This document shows positions 15,887 to 24,299 of a stretch of 64,000 nucleotides of DNA, in pieces. The DNA lies in NCBI GenBank assembly GCA_963650165.1, contig CAVJKX010000008.1:19872-83871 (forward strand), read 5' to 3'. Position numbers and translations under genes: made by a program. The notes below the pieces were generated by a model. The model saw only the letters and a list, made by a program, of their open reading frames with translations. It searched no databases and was not told the DNA's origin. Positions within the stretch are counted from its first letter, which is position 1. Every line of letters begins with the position of its first letter. The DNA is from F23-B02 sp963650165 (GTDB taxonomy: Bacteria; Bacillota; Clostridia; Oscillospirales; Oscillospiraceae).

Positions 15887-17356
15887 ATGAACAAGAAAGA
15901 AACATCTAAAAACATACAGATCATAATTGCTCTCTTTATTATGTTCGCAGCGGGGTATATAATACCGCCTTGGGGACCCGTAACAAGAATGGGCGTACAG
16001 TATCTGTGCATCATGATCGGCTGGATCTATCTGAGTATTATCACCGGCGGTCTGCTCCTGTCCTCGGTCCTGAGCCTCACGGCATGCGTCATACCCGGAT
16101 ACTATACGGCAGGCTCGATAGTTCAGGCGACCCTCGGCAACAGCATCACCATTCTGATCATCTTCATCTTCATAATGGTGTACATTTTCCAGAAGACAGA
16201 TACCGGCGAATTTCTCGTGAGGTGGTTCCTCTCGCGCAAGATTGTCAACGGCCGTCCCTACCTGTTTACGGCGTTTTACTTCCTCGCGGTTATCGTCATA
16301 GGCGCGGTCATCGGCTCCTTCGGCATAATATTGCTCGCAATCGCAATACTTACCGCAATATCGGAAGTTACCGGCATGGACAAGAAAGATGATTACTTCC
16401 GTTTTCTTCTGCTTTCAACGGTTGCCCTGTCGGGAACGACCGAGGTGTTCTTCCCCTTCAAACCGTATGCGGCTCTGTATATGAGCATATTCGACAACAC
16501 GCTCAGCAGCATCGGCACGGCGTGCGACGGAAACACATGGCTCATCACCTCGATAATCATTGCCGTGTTCTCCTTCCTGATTCTTATGCTGCTGGCCCGC
16601 TTTGTGTTCAAGTTCGATATGACCAAAATGAAGGCTCTTGACGTATCGGTCCTGCAGACTGAAAAATTCAGAAAGATGAATGCGAAGCAGGTAATTGTTC
16701 TGATCGCCGTTATTCTCACCTTCTTCTACCCGTTCTTCCTCATGCTGATCCCCGAGACAAGCGGAGTCTACGCCTTCTTCAACGGCATCGGTCAGTATCT
16801 GTTTATGGGCTTTGTCGTATGCATTCTCTGCCTTATCAAGATTAAGGGTGAAAACATAGCCGAGATCAATGACGTTTTCAAGAACGGTACCAACTGGCAG
16901 ATAATCTTTGCCGTCGGCGCGGTGATTGCCATAGGCGGCGCAATGTCGGCAGAGGACAGCGGCGTTGCCTCTTGGCTGCTGAGCATCTTCCAGGGACTGT
17001 TCGGAGACATGAGCATTGTTTCGATGGTAATAATCGTCAGCATCCTCAGCTGCGTGATCACGCAGTTCTTCTCCAACTCCGCCACGGCGATACTGTTCCT
17101 GTCCGCATTGGCGCCTATGGCGGTGGTCCTGTATCAGCAGGGCGTAAACGTTTCCGTTTTCCCGTGCATCATCGGTATCGGCACGCTGACGGCCTGCCTG
17201 CTGCCCTCAGGTTCCGGTCAGTCGGCCATCATGCTCGGCACCGATATATTCGCCGAAGACGGTCAGACCTGGGCGCTTTCAAAGGGCCTGATAGTTTTCG
17301 CAGGCATTGCGGTTGCAGTGACCGCTGCCGGTATTGTCAGCATTCTTGTCCTCTAA
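15887..17356 (+). CDS. DASS/SLC13-type anion permease
   Basis: 489 aa from ATG 15887 (AAGGAG upstream; an overlapping ATG at 15883 is out of frame). It is highly hydrophobic with about 11-13 TM helices. The C-terminal half carries a SNSATAILFLSALAP motif, matching the SNT sodium/carboxylate motif of the divalent-anion:Na+ symporter family, and GTLTACLLPSGSGQSAI. The first half has the paired segment GTTEVFFPFKPYAAL. The family imports di- and tricarboxylates, sulfate or related anions with Na+. In this operon it most likely imports the acid, or acid ester, that the transferase and lyase degrade. Confidence 0.8.
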   Translation: MNKKETSKNIQIIIALFIMFAAGYIIPPWGPVTRMGVQYLCIMIGWIYLSIITGGLLLSSVLSLTACVIPGYYTAGSIVQATLGNSITILIIFIFIMVYIFQKTDTGEFLVRWFLSRKIVNGRPYLFTAFYFLAVIVIGAVIGSFGIILLAIAILTAISEVTGMDKKDDYFRFLLLSTVALSGTTEVFFPFKPYAALYMSIFDNTLSSIGTACDGNTWLITSIIIAVFSFLILMLLARFVFKFDMTKMKALDVSVLQTEKFRKMNAKQVIVLIAVILTFFYPFFLMLIPETSGVYAFFNGIGQYLFMGFVVCILCLIKIKGENIAEINDVFKNGTNWQIIFAVGAVIAIGGAMSAEDSGVASWLLSIFQGLFGDMSIVSMVIIVSILSCVITQFFSNSATAILFLSALAPMAVVLYQQGVNVSVFPCIIGIGTLTACLLPSGSGQSAIMLGTDIFAEDGQTWALSKGLIVFAGIAVAVTAAGIVSILVL

Positions 17357-17377
17357 AAATGAAAGGCATATGCAGCA

Positions 17378-18349
17378 ATGAACAATGATATTATAAAAAT
17401 AAAAAGCAGAGGCAGCTTCCACGTCGGCGGCGAGAAGGTGGAGCTCAAAAACGTCCCCGTTGAAGACTTCCCGTATATGGGCGGCAAGTTCACCTTCCAT
17501 TCCGATCCCAACGGCACACACTGGGTAAAGCAGATGTATGTTCAATACACCGAGCTTGCCGAACCGGTCTCGCCCTATCCCGTTCTCATGTGGCACGGCG
17601 GCGGTCTGACCGGCGTTACCTACGAAACCACGCCCGACGGACGCGAGGGCTGGGATACGCTGTTCCTTCGCAGCGGCTACAGCGTCTATGTTTCCGACGC
17701 CGTCGAGCGCGGCCGTGCAAGCTGGGCAAAGTTCCCCGAGATAAATCCGACGCCGCCCATATTCCATACCTATGAGGCCAGATGGCTGAACCTCAAAATG
17801 GGCGAAACATACCCCGTGCCGTATGAGGGTCAGAGATTTCCCGTCGACTGCTATGATCAGCTCATGATGCAGAGCGTGCCGAGATGGCTGACATCGGACG
17901 AATGGACGACGGATGCCTATATGAAGTATCTGGAGCGGCTTCAAAAAACCGTCCCCGGAGTTGTAATAGTGGTTCACAGTCAGGGCAGCCTGTATGCCCT
18001 CAGAGCGGCACAGCGTTTTCCTGATTTCGTAAAGGGCATTGTTTTTGTCGAAAATATCGGCCTGCCGAATGCCGATGACGACATAAGCTGCTTTAAGAAA
18101 ATACCCGCTATGTATCTCTACGGCGACTTTATGAGTGAGGAATACAAGGTCGTCCATCCCTGGGTGAATGCCGTAAGAGCCAACGAGGAGCGCTACATGC
18201 GCCAGCTTGATGAGATAGGTGCCGATTACACATGGCTTCGTCTGCCCGATATCGGCATCAAGGGCAATTCACACATGCTGATGATGGATAACAACAACGA
18301 TCAGATCGCGGATATTATCTGCGGCTGGATAAAAGATCATGTGAAATAA
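17378..18349 (+). CDS. Cytoplasmic alpha/beta-hydrolase, esterase-713-like
   Basis: 323 aa, ATG 17378. No signal peptide. The oxyanion segment HGGGLTG begins at residue 73 and is followed by TPDGREGW and SDAVERGRASW, the pattern of the Alcaligenes esterase 713 family. The nucleophile lies in VVHSQGS (S201, an H-S-Q-G elbow) and the likely catalytic His is in KGNSHMLMMD (H299). It ends the operon, 21 bases after the permease, and is followed by a terminator. The natural substrates of this family are not known. Here it probably frees a hydroxy acid from an imported ester or lactone (inference). Confidence 0.8.
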   Translation: MNNDIIKIKSRGSFHVGGEKVELKNVPVEDFPYMGGKFTFHSDPNGTHWVKQMYVQYTELAEPVSPYPVLMWHGGGLTGVTYETTPDGREGWDTLFLRSGYSVYVSDAVERGRASWAKFPEINPTPPIFHTYEARWLNLKMGETYPVPYEGQRFPVDCYDQLMMQSVPRWLTSDEWTTDAYMKYLERLQKTVPGVVIVVHSQGSLYALRAAQRFPDFVKGIVFVENIGLPNADDDISCFKKIPAMYLYGDFMSEEYKVVHPWVNAVRANEERYMRQLDEIGADYTWLRLPDIGIKGNSHMLMMDNNNDQIADIICGWIKDHVK

Positions 18350-18799
18350 TCAGAAAAGCGGCCTCCGGTCCGAGATATCAGCGCCGGACGCAATTCGAGG
18401 CGGCTTAGAGCAAAATCATTAAATAATATTCAAACAGGCCGAAGGAGCAGCTCCTTCGGCCTGTTCTGTATTCCCTTGCGGCAAGTGCGGATTTTTGCTT
18501 ATGGATTATTATGCTGTAATCTGGTTAAGAGCTGTTATGAACCGATAAAAAAGCAGCTTCAAAGCAGGCGGAAAGCTGCACAGGATACATTGCTGACCGT
18601 TGCGCAAGCGGGATTATTGCAGATACCCCTCCCTGGCCTTCACTCCGAAATGGGCTTCCAACGGCGCTGTCCCTGCCGATTCCGGAAGTGTCCGTAAATA
18701 CAAGAAAAGGCGTAGTCGTCAACTACGTCCCCTGTGAACTCGCTGTATAAAAAAGCGAGTGTTCTTACAGCCTTTCAAATGCTATAAGAACACTCGATA
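18350..18799. other. Intergenic region with terminator, no gene supported
   Basis: It holds the operon terminator near 18434-18464, then about 330 bases with no convincing gene. Short open frames on both strands (18476-18697 plus, 18525-18722 minus) lack ribosome sites and any recognisable motif. The last 60 bases adjoin the tRNA-Leu gene. It may contain the decayed remains of an older element. Confidence 0.5.
18434..18464 (+). terminator. Strong hairpin ending the HMG-lyase operon
   Basis: A 15-base perfect inverted repeat (18434-18448 with 18450-18464) around AGGCCGAAGGAGC/GCTCCTTCGGCCT, followed by a short T-rich stretch (TCTGTATT). The weak U-tract leaves some doubt about efficiency. Confidence 0.65.
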
Positions 18800-18887
18800 T
18801 GGTGCGCGAGGCGGGACTTGAACCCGCACGCCCGGAGTGAGCACTAGAACCTGAATCTAGCGAGTCTGCCAATTCCACCACTCGCGC
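18800..18887 (-). tRNA. tRNA-Leu (anticodon CAG)
   Basis: The complementary strand folds as an 88-base class II tRNA: acceptor GCGCGAG/CTCGCGC, anticodon stem CTAGA/TCTAG with loop TTCAGGT giving CAG (codon CUG), a long variable arm, a GGGTTCAAGTCCC T-arm and encoded CCA. Confidence 0.96.
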
Positions 18888-18899
18888 ATTTGCCTGATA

Positions 18900-18928
18900 A
18901 TAATAGCATTCCTCATCGGCCTTGTCAA
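18900..18928 (-). promoter_or_regulatory. Promoter of tRNA-Leu
   Basis: Minus-strand -35 TTGACA (18928-18923) and -10 TATTAT (18905-18900) with a 17-base spacer, 12 bases before the tRNA 5' end. Confidence 0.8.
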
Positions 18929-19009
18929 GAAAATTATTTTTTCAACTACTATGTTATTTCCTGCGCAAAGATGATATAATCACGGTATAAATATCAGGAG
19001 GTCTGACCT

Positions 19010-19873
19010 ATGGACGGAAAACAGCTTAAGGAGCAGTCAAAAAACCTTATCAGAACTGCCGATCCCAAACCCGTCGTCACCGCGATCATATACATCCTCA
19101 TTCTCGCGGTGCTCAGCTTCCTTTCGTACAAGATCGCCGGCGACTCTGCCTTCAGGCTTCAGAAGGTCTTTGAGGACTTCGGCTTCAACTACGACGTGAG
19201 CATAAACGACGATACCTACGATTATGATTACGACCTCAGCGACGAGGATGCCGAGCAGCTTATCTACGCCATACAGGAGGCCATGCCTACGCCGACCGCG
19301 GTGCTGCTCGATCTTGCCATCCAGATAGTGACGATCGTCCTCGGCGGCGGCTTTGCGATATTCTGCCTGCGGACGGTCCGCGGCATGGAGGCCAGCTACT
19401 GGAACATTTTCGATGCCTTCGGCATGTTCTTCCGCGTACTGTGGCTGTACATTCTCGAGAGCATATTCATCTTCCTGTGGTCCCTGCTGCTCATATTCCC
19501 GGGCTTCATCGCGTTCTACCGCTACCGTCAGGCGCTGTACCTGCTGCTTGAGCACCCGGAGATGAGCGCACTGCAATGCATAACGGAGAGCAAGCGCATC
19601 ATGAAGGGACACAAGGGCGAGCTCTTCGTCATGGACCTGAGCTTCATCGGCTGGGGCGTGCTCGTCGGCCTTGCATCCTACCTCGGCTACACTCTCGCCG
19701 ACGCGATGTCACCCTCTGTAATTGCGGACATACTCAACACCGTCGGTCTGGGCATCCTCGTCCAGTTCTACGTCATGCCGTACATGGATCTGACCTACGC
19801 AGGCTACTATATCGAGCTCACCAAGCCCGCTCCCGACGAAGCCTTTGCCGACGGCTGGACACCGGAGCTGTAA
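19010..19873 (+). CDS. DUF975-family integral membrane protein
   Basis: 287 aa, ATG 19010 with AGGAGG upstream and a TATAAT at 18975-18980. It has about six TM helices, an unusual Asp/Tyr-rich external loop near residues 66-84 (NDDTYDYDYDLSDED), and the DUF975 core: GFAIFCLRTVRG, LLIFPGFIAFYRYRQALYLL, and a SKRIMKGHKGELFVMDLSFIGW segment. DUF975 proteins are common in Firmicutes and have no defined role. Nine bases separate it from the metallo-hydrolase gene, so the two share a transcript. Confidence 0.85.
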   Translation: MDGKQLKEQSKNLIRTADPKPVVTAIIYILILAVLSFLSYKIAGDSAFRLQKVFEDFGFNYDVSINDDTYDYDYDLSDEDAEQLIYAIQEAMPTPTAVLLDLAIQIVTIVLGGGFAIFCLRTVRGMEASYWNIFDAFGMFFRVLWLYILESIFIFLWSLLLIFPGFIAFYRYRQALYLLLEHPEMSALQCITESKRIMKGHKGELFVMDLSFIGWGVLVGLASYLGYTLADAMSPSVIADILNTVGLGILVQFYVMPYMDLTYAGYYIELTKPAPDEAFADGWTPEL

Positions 19874-19882
19874 GGAGAAAAC

Positions 19883-21493
19883 ATGAAGATCACATTCCTG
19901 GGCGCTGCCCACGAGGTCACGGGAAGCTGCACGCTTCTCGAGGTCGGAGACAAGAGAGGTCTTATCGACTGCGGCATGGAACAGGGCAAGGATCTTTTTG
20001 AAAATCAGAAGCTGCCGGTCGCGGCTGCGGCGCTCGACTTCGTGCTGGTTACGCATGCGCACATAGACCACTCGGGACTTCTGCCGCTGCTGTACAAAAG
20101 CGGCTTCCGCGGCGCGGTGTACGCGACGGGCGCGACCTGCTCGCTGCTGGATATCATGCTGCGCGACTGTGCGCACATCCAGATGTCCGAGGCCGAGTGG
20201 AAATCGCGCAAGGCGATGCGCCGCGGCGAGGGGCCGGTCGAGCCCCTGTACGACCTTGAGGACGTTGCGGGGCTCCTGAAGCTGCTGCGCCCCTGCGATT
20301 ACGGCAGCATGATACAGGTAAACGAGGCCGTGACCGTTCGCTTTACCGACGTCGGGCACCTGCTGGGCTCGGCGGCAATCGAGATATGGCTCAAGGAGGC
20401 CGGACACGAGAAAAAGATCGTCTTTTCCGGCGATATCGGCAACCTCGATCAGCCCATACTCTGCGACCCGAAGCACATCGATAAGACCGATTACCTCGTC
20501 ATCGAATCCACCTACGGCGACCGGAACCACTCCGACGGACGGCCGGACTATATCGCCGCGCTTTCCGACTGCATCCAGCGCACGCTCGACCGCGGCGGCA
20601 ACGTCATAATCCCCGCCTTTGCCGTCGGCAGAACGCAGGAGATGCTGTATTTCATCCGCGAGATCAAAAACCGCGGCCTCGTAAAGGGGCACGACAACTT
20701 CCCCGTTTACGTTGACAGCCCTCTCGCCGTCGAGGCAACGGGTATCTTCTTGCAATGCGACACGAGCTATGTCGACGAGGAGATGCGCGCCATCATCCGC
20801 TCGGGCGAAAATCCCCTGCTGTTCCCCGGACTGCACACGGCCGTCAGCCAGGCCGAGTCCAAGGCGATAAACGAGGATAAGGAGCCCAAGGTCATCATCT
20901 CCGCGTCCGGCATGTGCGACGCGGGCCGCGTGCGCCACCACCTCAAGCACAATCTATGGCGGCCCGAGTGCCTTGTGCTGTTCGTCGGCTACCAGGCGGC
21001 CGGAACGCTCGGCCGTGCGCTGCACGACGGTGCGAAGGAGGTAAAGCTCTTTAACGAGCAGATCGAGGTCAGGGCCGAGATCGCCGCCCTGCCGGGGGTC
21101 AGCGGGCACGCCGACAAGCGCGGGCTCATCGCGTGGCTCGAGGGCTTTTCCGAAAAGCCGGAGCTCGTGTTCGTAAACCACGGCGACCCCGAGAGCGCCG
21201 ACAGCTTCACCGCCTGCCTCAACAACGAGCTGGGCTACCGCGCCTTCGCGCCGTACAGCGGCACGGAGTTCGACCTCGCAGAGGGGCGCTTTACCGTCAT
21301 AACCGAGGGCAAGCCTGTCGTCCGTGCGCAGAAGGCTCCTGCCGAGCGCAGGACAAACCCCGTGTTCACCGAGCTCGTGCAGGCGGCGGAAGCGCTCTTG
21401 CAGGCCGCACGCGGCTGCGAGGGACGCCCGAACCGCGAGCTGCGCGCCTTCACTGCCCTGATCCGCACGCTGTCGGAGAAAATGAAACGATAA
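19883..21493 (+). CDS. Beta-CASP metallo-beta-lactamase-fold RNase-like protein
   Basis: 536 aa, ATG 19883 with AAGGAG upstream. N-terminal metallo-beta-lactamase fold with THAHIDHSG (H58, H60, D62, H63), GHLLGSAAIE and FSGDIGN metal ligands. The beta-CASP insert contains IPAFAVGRTQEMLY and IISASGMCDAGRVRHHLKHNLW, and a C-terminal RMMBL part contains SGHADKRGL and FVNHGDPESAD. Relatives include CPSF-73/Ysh1-type RNA endonucleases and bacterial homologues of unclear target. It is complete and predicted active as a zinc-dependent RNA or DNA hydrolase in the cytoplasm. A role in RNA processing is inferred from the family only. Confidence 0.9.
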   Translation: MKITFLGAAHEVTGSCTLLEVGDKRGLIDCGMEQGKDLFENQKLPVAAAALDFVLVTHAHIDHSGLLPLLYKSGFRGAVYATGATCSLLDIMLRDCAHIQMSEAEWKSRKAMRRGEGPVEPLYDLEDVAGLLKLLRPCDYGSMIQVNEAVTVRFTDVGHLLGSAAIEIWLKEAGHEKKIVFSGDIGNLDQPILCDPKHIDKTDYLVIESTYGDRNHSDGRPDYIAALSDCIQRTLDRGGNVIIPAFAVGRTQEMLYFIREIKNRGLVKGHDNFPVYVDSPLAVEATGIFLQCDTSYVDEEMRAIIRSGENPLLFPGLHTAVSQAESKAINEDKEPKVIISASGMCDAGRVRHHLKHNLWRPECLVLFVGYQAAGTLGRALHDGAKEVKLFNEQIEVRAEIAALPGVSGHADKRGLIAWLEGFSEKPELVFVNHGDPESADSFTACLNNELGYRAFAPYSGTEFDLAEGRFTVITEGKPVVRAQKAPAERRTNPVFTELVQAAEALLQAARGCEGRPNRELRAFTALIRTLSEKMKR

Positions 21494-21515
21494 AGAACGT
21501 CAAGGGAGAAGCCGC

Positions 21516-21980
21516 ATGAGCATATGCACATTTATTGCGTCCGACCTTCCTTTAAAGGAGGCAGCGCCGGTCTGCGATTATCCGCTTGAGATAAGCATTG
21601 AAAGAGGCGCAGCTACAGTGCTTGACGGCGGCGCGGACGACAACTATTTCCTGCTCCCGTTTACGGAGGTGTGGGAATACAGCGGCAAAAGGAATGCCGT
21701 CAGGCTGGAGTGGAACTGCTATACTGAGGGCAGGGCATGGCGGATTATCGAATATATAAAAAACGCCCTTAGAAACACGGACTTAGTGGAGCTTTGGCAT
21801 GTTTGGCTGGGGGCGGGCGATGAATTTGAGGACCGGCCCGTAATTCATAGGTATGCAGTCTCCGCCGGAGAGCTTACTCCGAAGCACATCAGAAAAATTG
21901 ACGAGGCGGAGATCTGGAACACTCCCGATAAAAGATACCCGAACAGACCGTCGTTCTACTGCATGGAAATAAGACGATAA
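21516..21980 (+). CDS. Uncharacterised 154-aa cytoplasmic protein
   Basis: ATG 21516 with AAGGGAGAAGC upstream, 22 bases after the metallo-hydrolase gene. The protein is acidic and aromatic-rich with no signal peptide or TM segment. Features include DADDNYFLL-type and LEWNCYTEGRAWRIIEYIK segments, a VELWHVWLG strand, and an ending IDEAEIWNTPDKRYPNRPSFYC. Its look is that of small orphan or immunity-type proteins scattered in Clostridia. I do not recognise a characterised family. Base composition is less GC-rich than the genes upstream, which hints at separate acquisition. Confidence 0.65.
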   Translation: MSICTFIASDLPLKEAAPVCDYPLEISIERGAATVLDGGADDNYFLLPFTEVWEYSGKRNAVRLEWNCYTEGRAWRIIEYIKNALRNTDLVELWHVWLGAGDEFEDRPVIHRYAVSAGELTPKHIRKIDEAEIWNTPDKRYPNRPSFYCMEIRR

Positions 21981-22111
21981 GTTCAAAAGCACTGCTTTTC
22001 TTGCATGACAGGGTAAAATCATGCAATTATTCTTGCGCACTTTTATGCAAATGCCTATAATCTTGTCATTCGAGGCGCTATTGTAGGTTGAATTCTATAA
22101 AATGCGGCACT

Positions 22112-22168
22112 ATGATGTGGTCAATAAAAAGACAGTCCCACCCTGCGGGACGGAAAGGATCACATCAT
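22112..22168 (+). promoter_or_regulatory. 5'-UTR inverted repeat masking a start codon
   Basis: ATGATGTGGTC (22112-22122) can pair with GATCACATCAT (22158-22168) over 11 positions with one G-U. The right arm includes the first two bases of the start codon at 22167 and lies next to the GGAAAGG ribosome site. A GTCCC/GGGAC hairpin (22135-22151) is nested inside. The layout suggests translational control. Confidence 0.5.
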
Positions 22169-22685
22169 GAAAACAAAGACTTCAAACAACACCGTTTATG
22201 TTATAACCGCAATTCTTTCGGTTATCGTGCTGCTCCTCGCGGCAGTCGGCTTCACGAGCGTTGAGACGCAGAAGGTCGAGCGCATAACCGCCGACACGAA
22301 CCTCTTAAAGCACGCCGACAGCGCCGGCAGCCTTGCGACCTCCATGGGTCTTGCAAACACCGTTTACCCCGTGAGCGTACAGACCGCCGACGACAGCGAC
22401 GACGATCTCGTCCGCATGGCCGAAAGCCTCAGGCCCGTCGCCGAGTTCAACTCCGACGCATCCGTCCTTGACCGCGACGTGGCCTACCTTCTCAATAACG
22501 GCACCGCCGCTTACGGCGCGACCTACGGCGAGATATGCACCGCCGCAAGCGTCTCGAGCCAGGCGGACATAGACTCGGCAAACCACGACGCAGCCGTCTG
22601 GACGGCAGTGTGCGCGGTCCTCGCCCTCGCAGCCGTCGCGGGACTGGTCGTCTCGGTCACGAAGATCGAGTACAAGGCCCGCTGA
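22167..22685 (+). CDS. Small bitopic membrane protein of unknown function
   Basis: 172 aa, ATG 22167 with GGAAAGG upstream. An N-terminal TM helix (about 10-31) and a C-terminal TM helix (about 143-165) enclose an extracellular loop of some 110 residues rich in Asp, Ala and Ser (VQTADDSDDDLVRMAESLRP; ASVLDRDVAYLLNNG). The short tail KIEYKAR is basic. No known family was recognised. It is a single gene between an inverted-repeat leader and a strong terminator. Confidence 0.65.
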   Translation: MKTKTSNNTVYVITAILSVIVLLLAAVGFTSVETQKVERITADTNLLKHADSAGSLATSMGLANTVYPVSVQTADDSDDDLVRMAESLRPVAEFNSDASVLDRDVAYLLNNGTAAYGATYGEICTAASVSSQADIDSANHDAAVWTAVCAVLALAAVAGLVVSVTKIEYKAR

Positions 22686-22731
22686 TAACAAGCTTCTCCT
22701 TCTAATTTTTACTCCATATTTACTCCCTAAG

Positions 22732-22762
22732 AAAAAGGCGCGGCCGTCGGCCGCGTCTTTTT
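22732..22762 (+). terminator. Intrinsic terminator
   Basis: The GC-rich stem CGCGGCC/GGCCGCG with loop GTC is flanked by AAAAA on the left and TTTTT on the right, about 50 bases after the stop at 22685. The flanking runs make it potentially bidirectional. Confidence 0.9.
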
Positions 22763-22892
22763 CAGTCTGAAAAAGACTGATTTGTACACATTAAAAAAAG
22801 CAGTTGCGTTTTGAGGGCTTATAATGTAGAATGACCATGTACTTTGCGTTCAATTTATCAAAGTTTTGTATCAAACACGAAAGGATGACCCT

Positions 22893-23750
22893 ATGAACGG
22901 ATTTGTAAGCAGGCTGTGCGACCTCGACGGCGTTTCGGTCCCTGCCGAAATGCTGGAGCTCAAGGTCGATGCACGGCATATCGAAAGTGAGATAGAGGCT
23001 CTTTCCCTGCGCTGCGCGAAGGAGAGCGCCGTGGACCTGGCCGAGGCCGGCGACATTGTCCGCTGCTCGGCGGATAAGGAGCGCTATCCCGACGGACGGA
23101 CGATACTTATATTTACCGGCACCGAGCTGCCCGGCGCACAGGAGGCCGCGGCGGCCGCGATCGGAAAGCGCAAGGGCGATGTTTTCACGGCGGAGCTTGC
23201 CGGAAGGGCGGTTCATCTGCGCGTTCAGACCGTTACACGCCGCACACCCGTCAAGGTGAACGACGCGCTCATAGCGTCGCTGGGCATAGAGGGCGTCGAC
23301 AGCGTCGAGAGCTACCGCGCCTATCTGACCGCGAAGGCAGAGGGCGAGCAGAAGCTCGAGCGCAGCAAGGCGATCATGCGCTATCTCATGGATGCGCTCG
23401 TAAACGGAAGCGAGTACAGCTACGACGAGGGCGAGATGCAGGCCTATGTCGAAAAGACCAAGGCCGAGCGGCCGCAGCCCGAGGGCATCAGCGAGGAGAC
23501 GGTGGTCGAGTCGATCGTATATCAGTGCAAACAGATGTGGGTCGCCGAGGCGTTCTGCCGCAAGCAGGGTATCGAGACCGGTCAGGCCGAGGTCGAGCAG
23601 ATGGCCGACCAGTTTGCCGAGATGATGCAGCTCATGGGCGAGCCCGTTCCCGAGCGCGGCGAGCTTCTGGAGATGGCGCGCGGCGAGCTGTGCCTCACGC
23701 CGCTGTTCGAGCACATAAGCCGTCTGATCGAGCAGAAGTTTGGAGGTTAA
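22893..23750 (+). CDS. Trigger-factor-like chaperone / peptidyl-prolyl isomerase relative
   Basis: 285 aa, ATG 22893 with AAAGGA ten bases upstream. An in-frame ATG at 22866 has no ribosome site. An FKBP-like middle part (VDLAEAGDIVRCSADK, GKRKGDVFTAELAGRAVHLRVQTVTRRTPVKVND) is followed by the helical SurA/trigger-factor C-terminal domain (GVDSVESYRAYLTAKAEGEQKLERS, FAEMMQLMGE). The ribosome-binding N-domain of true trigger factor (about 430 aa) is missing, so this is a shortened, probably cytoplasmic relative. It heads an operon with a thioredoxin-like and an FTR-like gene, linking it to protein folding and thiol chemistry. Confidence 0.75.
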   Translation: MNGFVSRLCDLDGVSVPAEMLELKVDARHIESEIEALSLRCAKESAVDLAEAGDIVRCSADKERYPDGRTILIFTGTELPGAQEAAAAAIGKRKGDVFTAELAGRAVHLRVQTVTRRTPVKVNDALIASLGIEGVDSVESYRAYLTAKAEGEQKLERSKAIMRYLMDALVNGSEYSYDEGEMQAYVEKTKAERPQPEGISEETVVESIVYQCKQMWVAEAFCRKQGIETGQAEVEQMADQFAEMMQLMGEPVPERGELLEMARGELCLTPLFEHISRLIEQKFGG

Positions 23751-23752
23751 AC

Positions 23753-24067
23753 ATGGTTAAAGAGCTCATAGAACAACAGTGGAAGGAATTTTCACAGGCC
23801 GAATACGCGGTCATCGACTGCTACGGCGAAAACTGCTTTGCCTGCGTCATGCTCGCACCGGTGTACGACGCCGTCGCCGACGAGCTGTCGGGCATTTCCT
23901 TCGGCAGAGTCAATATAACGTTCAACCCCGATATAGCCGACACGCACGGCATCGACGCGATGCCGACGCTGCTGTATTTCCGCCGCGGCGAGCTTATCGA
24001 CCGCACGGTCGGCAGCATTGACCGCGCCGAGCTGCTTGAGCATATATCAAAGCTGCTGTACGAATAA
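23753..24067 (+). CDS. Thioredoxin-like protein with CFAC active site
   Basis: 104 aa, ATG 23753 with GGAGG upstream, two bases after the preceding stop. It shows a thioredoxin fold: a hydrophobic strand AVIDCY, then ENCFACVMLAPVYD (C28-F-A-C31 in place of the usual WCGPC), GISFGRVNITFNPDIADTHGI, and the cis-proline strand AMPTLLYFRRGEL. There is no signal peptide, so it acts in the cytoplasm. An unusual CxxC dipeptide and loss of the flanking Trp suggest a redox potential or partner unlike housekeeping thioredoxin. The next gene encodes a possible reductase subunit. Confidence 0.88.
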   Translation: MVKELIEQQWKEFSQAEYAVIDCYGENCFACVMLAPVYDAVADELSGISFGRVNITFNPDIADTHGIDAMPTLLYFRRGELIDRTVGSIDRAELLEHISKLLYE

Positions 24068-24083
24068 GGAAAGCGTGATACAT

Positions 24084-24284
24084 ATGGGAAAGATAAGACT
24101 CAACGACGACCCCGCGGTCGTTGCGAAGATAAAGGCCGGGCTGAAGGAAACCGGCGGCTACTGTCCCTGCCGCAGGGAGATAAAGCCCGAATACAAATGC
24201 ATTTGCGAGGAATTCCGGCAGCAGATGCAGGACCCCGATTTTGAGGGCTACTGCCACTGCCTGCTGTATTACAAAGAAAAATAA
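24084..24284 (+). CDS. Mini ferredoxin-thioredoxin-reductase-like Cys protein (66 aa)
   Basis: ATG 24084 with AAGGAAAG upstream, 16 bases after the thioredoxin-like stop. Six cysteines form three CxC pairs: CPC (27-29), CIC (39-41) and CHC (57-59). The catalytic chain of ferredoxin:thioredoxin reductase has CPC, CPC and CHC in the same order, binding a 4Fe-4S cluster beside a redox disulfide, but with different spacing (X16 and X8 against X9 and X15 here). At 66 residues it is shorter than plant-type FTR chains (about 110). The position next to a thioredoxin-like gene supports an electron-transfer role. Confidence 0.75.
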   Translation: MGKIRLNDDPAVVAKIKAGLKETGGYCPCRREIKPEYKCICEEFRQQMQDPDFEGYCHCLLYYKEK

Positions 24285-24299
24285 AGGAGACGACCAAAG

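Noticed and set aside
18476..18722. Short open frames on both strands between the esterase gene and tRNA-Leu
   Set aside because: No ribosome site, no motif, and the frames on the two strands overlap; more likely non-coding remains.
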